Source: an uncultured Mucispirillum sp.
GTDB taxonomy: Bacteria; Chrysiogenota; Deferribacteres; Deferribacterales; Mucispirillaceae
NCBI GenBank assembly: GCA_944326705.1
Contig: CALVEY010000016.1
Location: 1-47,728 of the forward strand
DNA length: 47,728 nt
Direction of reading: 5' to 3'
Under the pieces are notes generated by a model. It saw only the letters and a list, made by a program, of their open reading frames with translations, was not told the DNA's origin and made no database searches. The position numbers and the translations under genes are program-made. How positions within the stretch are numbered: position 1 is the stretch's first letter; each line of letters opens with the position of its first letter. This document shows positions 41,801 through 47,728 of the stretch, piece by piece.

Positions 41801-42214
41801 CTAATTATCTTTTAAAATTAAGTTATTAACAATATATACTGCCGATTCTATGCAGCCATCGCAGCTTTTTAATATGTGACCAGTTTCAAGCCCTTTTATA
41901 TCTTTACAGTACATTGAGCCAACTAAATCTGCAAACTCATTATTTATCTGAGATACAAGCCTGTATGTTTTTGTTTTAGTGCGGACTGCTGCATCCTTTC
42001 CGCCACTGTTATGTATACCTGCAATGATAACTGCTGCAGATAATGCACCACAAATACCCTGCAGATTACCCATACCAGCACCAAAACCTTCACTTATTTT
42101 AAATAAACTATCTTCATCAATATTTAATTTTTCTGCAAAAGCAAGACAAACTGACTGGCAGCAGTTATTACCTTGATTATGCAGCTGCAATGCTTTTTCT
42201 GTATATTTATCCAT
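41801..42214 (-). CDS. C_GCAxxG_C_C family redox protein
   Basis: 137 residues with the Cys pattern that names the family: NNCCQSVCLAF (Cys18, 19, 23), GICGALSAA (Cys55) and, near the end, CDGCIESA. A further Cys in SMYCKDIKG is also typical. The conserved motif GCAxxG reads GICGALSA here. Family members are often next to redox or metal proteins; biochemical function is unknown. Upstream gene spacing suggests independent transcription. Confidence 0.82.
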   Translation of the reverse strand: MDKYTEKALQLHNQGNNCCQSVCLAFAEKLNIDEDSLFKISEGFGAGMGNLQGICGALSAAVIIAGIHNSGGKDAAVRTKTKTYRLVSQINNEFADLVGSMYCKDIKGLETGHILKSCDGCIESAVYIVNNLILKDN

Positions 42215-42375
42215 CTTTTTACTAATTCCTTTTTAAATACTGCTATCTTATAACACTATAAACATATTTTTTCAACAAAAAACATACAAATTTTATTCCA
42301 AAAACTTATAAATCAAACAAAATACCTTAATTTTTAACGATAAATATACTAGAAAATACTTGTTTATAAAAAAAA

Positions 42376-42400
42376 CCTGTAAATTTTACTTTACAGGCTT
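42376..42400 (-). terminator. Distal copy of the symporter terminator hairpin
   Basis: CCTGTAAA (42376-42383) pairs with TTTACAGG (42390-42397). On the minus strand eight T follow (A-run 42368-42375). The 25 bases recur exactly at 43096-43120. Confidence 0.75.
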
Positions 42401-43095
42401 TAGACTGTAGAAAAAGTAATTTTTTGACAATCTCTATTAATATACATATTGTATTAATAAAAATCATCATTACAATTTGATAAACAATTAAATAAAGTGA
42501 TATATAATTATATTATTATTATTTTACCATATTATAAACTATCGAACCTGTGCAAATCTCATATATCAATCTTTCGTTATTTTATTACTTATGCTCCAAT
42601 TCCTTAAACATTCGCTGTTTTTTCTCGTGCAGCAACTGCAACTCGCTATCGCTCAGACAATCAGCTTGCTAACCGTTCCAAAAAAACAGCTCATAAGAAA
42701 TTAAGTCGCAAAGATAATAAAATAACTAGGGCAGCTCATAAATAAGGAATTATTTATTATTAATATATTTATATTGAAAGTATCAGTGAATAAAACTATA
42801 TAAGGTAAGACTTGTATCTTATAAAATGTAGGTGCAGGATGCACCGTCGCTTGCGAAAGCAATGAGGGGTTTCCCCGAAATTGTGTGGTTTAAAAAATAC
42901 ACGGATGTATTTTTTAATAAAAGTTTAATTAGATTCTTCGCCTACTATCGTAGGCTCTGAATGACAGTTTACCTGAGATTATTTATATTTTTACATATAT
43001 TATCAAGTAATTATAGCATTTTCTAATAAAAAAATAGGATACCCCTAGATATATTAATAGCAATTGTTAGAAAACTTATTTTTAGACAGTATAAG
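42401..43095. repeat. 695-bp non-coding island between duplicated terminators, element 2
   Basis: This segment separates two exact 25-base copies of a terminator hairpin. Its left end, TTTAGACTGT-AG-AAAAAGT, matches the reversed right end of element 1 at 20 of 23 positions. Its right end read in reverse, ATACTGTCTAAAAATAAG, is an imperfect inverted copy. Inside is a 12-bp inverted repeat (42576-42587 with 42715-42726). Five compact hairpins then lie in a row: GGTGCA/TGCACC (42831), GCTT-GCGA-AAGC (42849), GGGG/CCCC (42866), AAAAAATACA/TGTATTTTTT (42892) and GCCTAC/GTAGGC (42940). I see no complete gene. Confidence 0.45.
42937..42964. repeat. Dispersed palindromic repeat, copy 2
   Basis: TTCGCCTAC-TATC-GTAGGCTC followed by TGAATGAC, related to the sequence at 17388. 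A weaker trace, AGGCTCAGTGTGACA, is at 31955. Confidence 0.4.
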
Positions 43096-43120
43096 CCTGT
43101 AAATTTTACTTTACAGGCTT
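43093..43120 (-). terminator. Proximal terminator hairpin after the symporter gene
   Basis: A perfect 11-bp stem (AAGCCTGTAAA with TTTACAGGCTT) around a 6-base loop. On the minus strand no T-run follows, unlike the copy at 42376. Confidence 0.7.
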
Positions 43121-43142
43121 AAAAATATATAAAATAAAAATA

Positions 43143-44582
43143 TTATTTTACAGAGTCAGCGTCGCTTCCGTCCCACTGAGTGATTGCATCGCTTTCTATT
43201 TCAGGAATATCACCTTTTATATATACAGGTATTTTTTCCTGATTCCATTGGTTTATATAATTTTTTAATAATGCTACAACAGGTTTATAAAGTATAACAA
43301 GCACTACAATGTTGATTAATGCCATAAAGCCCATTAAAAAGTCACCTAAGTTCCATATTGTAGTAAGGTTTGCAATAGAACCGCCTAAAACAAGCATTAA
43401 TGTCATTAAAACTACTATATAATATGATACTTTATTATCTTTAATAGCAGTTACACCTGTTTGAATATAGAAAAAGTTACCTAATATAGAGCTGAATGCA
43501 AATAATATTACACATAAAGTAATAAATAATGAACCAAACTGACCAAAGTGAGTATTCATTGCATACTGCATAAGGTTAATACCTTTTAATTCGCCTATTT
43601 TAGCCATAGCTTCTGGAGAAAGTAAAAGAATAAAACCAGAAACTGAGCAGATAATTAATGTATCAGTAAATACTGAAAACATTTGAATAAAGCCTTGACG
43701 AGCTGGGTGAGTAGTTGTAGCTGCAGCCGCTGCGTGTGGAGCACCACCCATACCTGCTTCGTTTGAGAAAAGACCTCTTCTTAAACCAGTTGCCATTGTC
43801 TGACCTATAGCACCGCCAAATGCAGCTTCCGGCATAAATGCCTGAGTAATAATCACATAAAACATATGTGGAACCATTGTAATATTCATTATCACAACTA
43901 CTAAGCCAAATAATATAAAAGGAATAGCCATAACAGGTACAATATATATACATGCTTTAATAACTGCTGTTCTGCCTGGGCTTAATAAGATAAATGCTGT
44001 AATAATTGATAAAACAATACCTGTAATGCTAGGGTCTAAATCATAAGATGCTAATGCTCCAGCAATAGTATTAGCCTGAACACCGTTAAAGGCTGTATAA
44101 GTTAATATCATAATTGCTGCAAATATAACTGATAATACAGGAAGTTTTAATTTACTGCGGATATAAAAAGATGCACCGCCTACATACTGACCAAGAGAAT
44201 TTTTTTCCTTATAAAGCTGTGCAAGAGTTGCTTCTGCAAATGCTAGTGCAGAACCAAATAATGCCATTACCCACATCCAGAATAATGCACCAGGACCACC
44301 TACAGAGATTGCCACCATAATACCTGCCATATTACCTGTACCAACACGGCTTGCTGTACTGATTGCATAACTTGCAAAGCCTGATGTGCCACCTCCATGA
44401 TGTTTTGCAAATAATAAACTGCCTGCATGAAACATATACTTAAATTGTGAGCCTTTAAGTAAAATTGTAAATAATATTGCTACAACAATAAATACATAGA
44501 ATACTATATTAGAAAACAGTATTTCTGTGCCTGTTGTAAGGAACTTATCAATAGATGCTATTAATGTTGACTGTGCTTCCAT
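43143..44582 (-). CDS. Alanine/glycine:cation symporter (AGCS family)
   Basis: Sodium- or proton-coupled amino acid importer of about 479 residues with roughly ten hydrophobic helices. Family blocks are SRVGTGNMAGIMVAISVGGPGALFWMW, here as SRVGTGNMAGIMVAI and GGPGALFWMW, then AFAEATLAQLYK and GLRRGLFSNEAGMGGAPHAAA. These are typical of AlsT/AgcS proteins that carry alanine, glycine or glutamine. GGAGG lies five bases before the ATG at 44582, so the 12 codons upstream are excluded. It is a single gene. Its terminator appears twice, 0.7 kb apart. Confidence 0.92.
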   Translation of the reverse strand: MEAQSTLIASIDKFLTTGTEILFSNIVFYVFIVVAILFTILLKGSQFKYMFHAGSLLFAKHHGGGTSGFASYAISTASRVGTGNMAGIMVAISVGGPGALFWMWVMALFGSALAFAEATLAQLYKEKNSLGQYVGGASFYIRSKLKLPVLSVIFAAIMILTYTAFNGVQANTIAGALASYDLDPSITGIVLSIITAFILLSPGRTAVIKACIYIVPVMAIPFILFGLVVVIMNITMVPHMFYVIITQAFMPEAAFGGAIGQTMATGLRRGLFSNEAGMGGAPHAAAAATTTHPARQGFIQMFSVFTDTLIICSVSGFILLLSPEAMAKIGELKGINLMQYAMNTHFGQFGSLFITLCVILFAFSSILGNFFYIQTGVTAIKDNKVSYYIVVLMTLMLVLGGSIANLTTIWNLGDFLMGFMALINIVVLVILYKPVVALLKNYINQWNQEKIPVYIKGDIPEIESDAITQWDGSDADSVK

Positions 44583-44675
44583 CTTTCCTCCAATTAAAAT
44601 GATAAAAATAGAATACATAATTTTTTATAACTTTGTCAAATAAAATCGGCAAAAATTATAAGAAAAAATTAATAT

Positions 44676-45941
44676 TTAAGGATTGTTTTTATCTTTTTTT
44701 AATAAATTAAGAAGAAGTGTAAATGGTAAAAATATGCTGGATAATTTTATAAAAAATAACTCTCTTGTATCTTTAAAAAATAAGTCAATTAAGAAAAATG
44801 ATATAAATGAGGAAACAACAACAGCAATACTAAAGCCCTTTAAATAATAAAAACTGCCTAAAATACAGCTTAAAAATATTATAAGTATAAAAGATAAAGC
44901 ACTTCTTACTAATAAGTGCTTTACTTTATTTTCAAGTATAAAACATTTGCTTGATATTACATAAAAAGAAATAAACGGAACAGACCATATAGTTAAAGCT
45001 AGAACTATACTTGACTGAATATATTTTTCCCCATAAAGAATTTTTATAATAAATGGGGATAACAAGGCAGCAAAAAATGCCATTAAAATAAAAGGAATTG
45101 TTGTAACATAAAAAAGTGTTTTTATTCTTTTATTATATTCTTCTTCGCTTATCTGCTTAGCTTTTACCACTGCAGGATAAAAAGCAGTCATTAAAACAGC
45201 AGGCACTAAATACCATATTTCAGTAAGCCTTGCAGCAGCACTATAAATCCCTGATGCATAATCAGAATACATACTGCTGATAATAATAACAGTAACTTTT
45301 TGATAAAATGTATAAAAAAGCACTGCCGCAAATAAAGGAACTGCACTTTTTAATATATATTTTATATATGATATATCTATATGCCAGCCTGAAACAGTAT
45401 ATTTTTTATACTTATACATTAAAATAACAGTTAAATAAAGCACAGCATAATCAATAAATACTGCAAATGCAAAATATGTAACAGGTGCCTTAAATATTAT
45501 TAATATTATTTTTAATAAAGATGATAGGGTATAGCTTATCATTCTTGCAATGGATGTATATTTTGCCTGAGCATTTATTAAAAAAATACATGAAAAAACT
45601 GATAATGGCTGAAATAAAACAGCACCTGTTATTATTAATACAGAATAAAGTTTTTCACCACTGTAATTTATAAGAAAATATATAAATATAATACCATATA
45701 CTAAAAATGCAGCAGCAGATTTAACAAAAAGTGCTGAGCCTTGAATACTGCCCTGCCTTTCTTCATACTGCAGCATATCCTTCATAATAATATCATCAAT
45801 ACCAAGGGATACTATAATCACTAAAACAGTATATACAGCCGTTGCAAAAGCAATAATACCATACATTTCAGGGCCTAAATATCTTGCAACAGCAATACCC
45901 ACAATTAATGATGCTGTTAAAGAAAAAATATAATCTCCCAT
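44676..45941 (-). CDS. Wzx-like polysaccharide flippase, N-terminus uncertain
   Basis: MOP-superfamily oligosaccharide flippase, 421 residues from the ATG at 45941, with about 12 hydrophobic helices. It begins MGDYIFSLTASLIVGIAVARYLGPEMYGIIAF, written here as SLIVGIAVARYLGPEMYG, the family's first conserved block. Usual family members have about 10-15 more residues before it. Upstream codons continue in frame (NNGLKKYLSNFSWQ) to a stop at 46044 with no ATG, GTG or TTG. So the true start may be ATT or ATA, or a slip in the T8 tract at 46019-46026 may have disturbed a GTG start. Such proteins move lipid-linked sugar units across the inner membrane. Confidence 0.8.
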   Translation of the reverse strand: MGDYIFSLTASLIVGIAVARYLGPEMYGIIAFATAVYTVLVIIVSLGIDDIIMKDMLQYEERQGSIQGSALFVKSAAAFLVYGIIFIYFLINYSGEKLYSVLIITGAVLFQPLSVFSCIFLINAQAKYTSIARMISYTLSSLLKIILIIFKAPVTYFAFAVFIDYAVLYLTVILMYKYKKYTVSGWHIDISYIKYILKSAVPLFAAVLFYTFYQKVTVIIISSMYSDYASGIYSAAARLTEIWYLVPAVLMTAFYPAVVKAKQISEEEYNKRIKTLFYVTTIPFILMAFFAALLSPFIIKILYGEKYIQSSIVLALTIWSVPFISFYVISSKCFILENKVKHLLVRSALSFILIIFLSCILGSFYYLKGFSIAVVVSSFISFFLIDLFFKDTRELFFIKLSSIFLPFTLLLNLLKKDKNNP

Positions 45942-46136
45942 CTGCCATGAAAAATTAGAAAGATATTTTTTTAACCCATTATTTGATAATCCAGACTGTA
46001 AAGATATATAATTTAGTATTTTTTTTATAATGCACCTAAAAAATTAATATTTTTTAATAATTTTACATTTTATACTATTGAAAAGCAAGCTAATATATGA
46101 TAATCTAAAATATTGATGAAAAATATGAGGTGAATT

Positions 46137-47270
46137 ATGAGCAGGCAGATTCCGTTTGCAGATTTAAAATCACAATATAATGCTTATAAAGCAGAATTAG
46201 ATAAAGCAGTTCTTGATGTTATGGGCTCATCTATGTATATTATGGGGCCAGAAGTAGAAAAATTAGAAAAAAACTTAGCAGCTTATGTTGGCGCTCGTCA
46301 TGCATTAAGCGTATCTTCCGGCACTGATGCTCTTTTACTTGCTCTTATGTCTTACGGCATAAAAGCAGGCGATGAAGTTATCACTACACCATTTACATTT
46401 ATCGCAACAGCAGAAGTTATTGCATTAGTTGGTGCTAAACCTGTTTTTGCAGATATTGATGAAACAACATATAATCTTGATGTTGAAAAAGTAAAACCAC
46501 TTATTAATGAAAGAACAAAAGCTATTATCCCTGTATCACTATACGGGCTTCCTGCTGATATGGATAAATTTGCTGAGCTTACAAAAGGCACTAATATTAA
46601 ACTTATTGAAGATGCCTGCCAAAGCTTTGGTGCTACAGATAAAGGCAAACACAGCTGTAACTATAACAGTATGGGCTGCACAAGCTTCTTCCCATCTAAA
46701 CCACTTGGCTGCTATGGTGATGGCGGTGCTGTATTTACTAATGATGATAGTGAAGCAGAAATACTTGCAAACCTTAGAAACCATGGACAGATTGCAAGAT
46801 ATAAACATAAATATATTGGTATAAATGGAAGACTTGATGCTATGCAGGCAGCAGTTCTTAATGTAAAACTTGCTCACTTTAAAGAAGAAATAGCCACAAG
46901 AATAAAAATAGGCAATGATTATACAGAAAAAATTAAAGCAGCCTACAAAGGTGATGCATCAGATATAATCACTCCATATATACCTGATGGCAAAGTAAGT
47001 GTATATGCACAGTATTCTGTAATAGTAAAAAATAGAGAAGAAGTTGCTAAAAAACTTAACGAGCAGGGTATTCCTACTGCTATCCACTACCCTATTCCTT
47101 TACACATGCAGGAATGTTATGCAGGCTGCGGATTTAAAGAGGGAGATTTACCAGTAAGCGAAAAAGTTTCAAAAGAAATTATGAGCCTTCCAATGAGTGC
47201 ATTTTTAAAAGCTGATGATCAGGATTATATTGTAGAAGCTTTATGCAAAGCAGTTCAAGAAACAAAATAA
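46137..47270 (+). CDS. DegT/DnrJ/EryC1-type sugar aminotransferase
   Basis: PLP-dependent aminotransferase of 377 residues acting on nucleotide-linked keto sugars. Visible are SSGTDALLLAL (60-70), the stacking region TPFTFIATAEVI, EDACQSFGA (158-166) and the Schiff-base lysine in FFPSKPLGCYGDGGA (Lys188). It most resembles the WbpE/WlbC-like group, from memory, that aminates UDP-3-keto sugars. The divergent flippase next door fits surface-polysaccharide or glycan synthesis. GAGGTG precedes the ATG. A terminator follows. Confidence 0.9.
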   Translation: MSRQIPFADLKSQYNAYKAELDKAVLDVMGSSMYIMGPEVEKLEKNLAAYVGARHALSVSSGTDALLLALMSYGIKAGDEVITTPFTFIATAEVIALVGAKPVFADIDETTYNLDVEKVKPLINERTKAIIPVSLYGLPADMDKFAELTKGTNIKLIEDACQSFGATDKGKHSCNYNSMGCTSFFPSKPLGCYGDGGAVFTNDDSEAEILANLRNHGQIARYKHKYIGINGRLDAMQAAVLNVKLAHFKEEIATRIKIGNDYTEKIKAAYKGDASDIITPYIPDGKVSVYAQYSVIVKNREEVAKKLNEQGIPTAIHYPIPLHMQECYAGCGFKEGDLPVSEKVSKEIMSLPMSAFLKADDQDYIVEALCKAVQETK

Positions 47271-47303
47271 CTTAAATAGACTAAGATTTATAATTATTAT
47301 ATA

Positions 47304-47337
47304 AGAGCAGGTGTTTAATATATCTGCTCTTTTTTTA
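47304..47337 (+). terminator. Terminator after the aminotransferase gene
   Basis: AGAGCAG (47304-47310) pairs with CTGCTCT (47324-47330), followed by a run of T to 47337. Confidence 0.85.
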
Positions 47338-47651
47338 TTTATAATGTATTTTTATTAAAATTTTCTACCTTCATATTTCATAAAATACGTACATATTAAA
47401 TTATAATATTGAAGTTAATATTATTATGATTTAATTAAAAATCTACTTAATATAATAGCTATAAAATGTTTTATTAAATAAAATATTTAAATAAATCATA
47501 TGTAGGAAAATTAAAATTCTTTACTTTTTATGTTTTTTTATATCGACTATAAAAAAAATCAAAAAAATTTGCTTTATTTGTTTGTATTTATAAAAGTATA
47601 AAAAAGACTATTAAGATACTCTGCTGTCATTTTTTGTAACCTTTTTGAATA
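47338..47651. other. AT-rich gap before the insertion sequence
   Basis: About 310 bases of AT-rich DNA with no gene, hairpin or repeat that I can support. Confidence 0.5.
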
Positions 47652-47728
47652 TGAACTTACCCAAAAAAGTTAGACAAAGCCATATAAGGAGATTATATGG
47701 TAAGAAAATACAGTTATGAGTTTAAAAA
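47652..47728 (+). mobile_element. Left end of an IS3-family (IS150-like) insertion sequence
   Basis: The inverted-repeat end begins TG and contains ACCCAAAAAAGTTAGACA (47659-47676), close to the IS150-group end. A Shine-Dalgarno AAGGAG and the first transposase gene follow. The element continues beyond the window. Confidence 0.8.
47697..47728 (+). CDS. IS3-family transposase OrfA, 5' fragment
   Basis: Only the first ten codons are in the window: MVRKYSYEFK. This matches the usual start of IS3/IS150 OrfA helix-turn-helix proteins (KYSxEFK). AAGGAG precedes the ATG by eight bases. The window ends inside the gene, so integrity cannot be judged. Confidence 0.7.
   Translation, partial: MVRKYSYEFK

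Noticed and set aside
1-47728. tRNA or rRNA genes
   Set aside because: I looked for T-loop and anticodon-arm patterns and rRNA-like stretches and found none that fold convincingly; a tRNAscan or Infernal run would settle it.

Overview
The window is AT-rich chromosomal DNA, roughly 30% GC by eye. It comes from a Gram-negative anaerobe or microaerophile. Evidence for an outer membrane and respiration includes an Mla-type lipid transport cluster, several lipoproteins, a beta-barrel outer-membrane protein, a multihaem cytochrome c and a Tat-exported molybdenum reductase. Gene content and base composition fit a host-associated member of the Deferribacterota such as Mucispirillum. That assignment is inference from memory of the group; there is no rRNA here to confirm it.

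Layout. (1) 125-4019 (+): overlapping Mla-type genes for permease, a degenerate ATPase-like protein, MCE protein and two lipoproteins. (2) 4022-7535: a membrane protein, an RsbW-like ATPase, a GNAT acetyltransferase and an alpha/beta hydrolase. (3) 7850-12163 (+): a polyamine operon (speD, arginine decarboxylase-type gene, speE, agmatinase) behind a ~320-nt structured leader that ends in a terminator-like hairpin. (4) 12405-17242 (-): nikABCDE nickel importer with a NikR-type operator. (5) 17436-19357 (-): Y-family polymerase and YolD-like partner. (6) 19497-27242 (-): a lipoprotein, then a five-gene DMSO-reductase-like module (reductase, Fe-S subunit, TorD-type chaperone, outer-membrane barrel, pentahaem cytochrome); the reductase gene carries a G9 tract. 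(7) 27945-32654 (+): glycogen synthase, an LRV-repeat protein and a hypothetical. (8) 32655-36864 (-): larB, an M20 amidohydrolase, a YqiA-like esterase and a propeller-plus-LPP20 protein. (9) 37015-38247 (+): receiver-kinase hybrid. (10) 38329-42214 (-): hybrid cluster protein with a DUF1858-like tail, an unknown protein, hemerythrin, a small acidic protein and a C_GCAxxG_C_C protein. (11) 43143-47270: AGCS amino acid/sodium symporter, polysaccharide flippase and a DegT-type sugar aminotransferase. The right edge enters an IS3-family (IS150-like) element.

Working together. The decarboxylase, agmatinase, SpeD and SpeE give a complete arginine to agmatine to putrescine to spermidine route. nikABCDE supplies nickel, and larB makes part of a nickel-pincer cofactor. 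The reductase module looks built to carry electrons to an acceptor at or beyond the outer membrane. The Hcp/hemerythrin cluster fits defence against nitrosative or oxidative stress.

Most interesting points: the structured polyamine-operon leader; two intergenic islands (12191-12384 and 42401-43095) that each sit between direct duplicates of the local terminator hairpin and share an end sequence; a possible phase-variable extracellular reductase; and an Mla locus whose ATPase position holds a protein without a Walker A motif.
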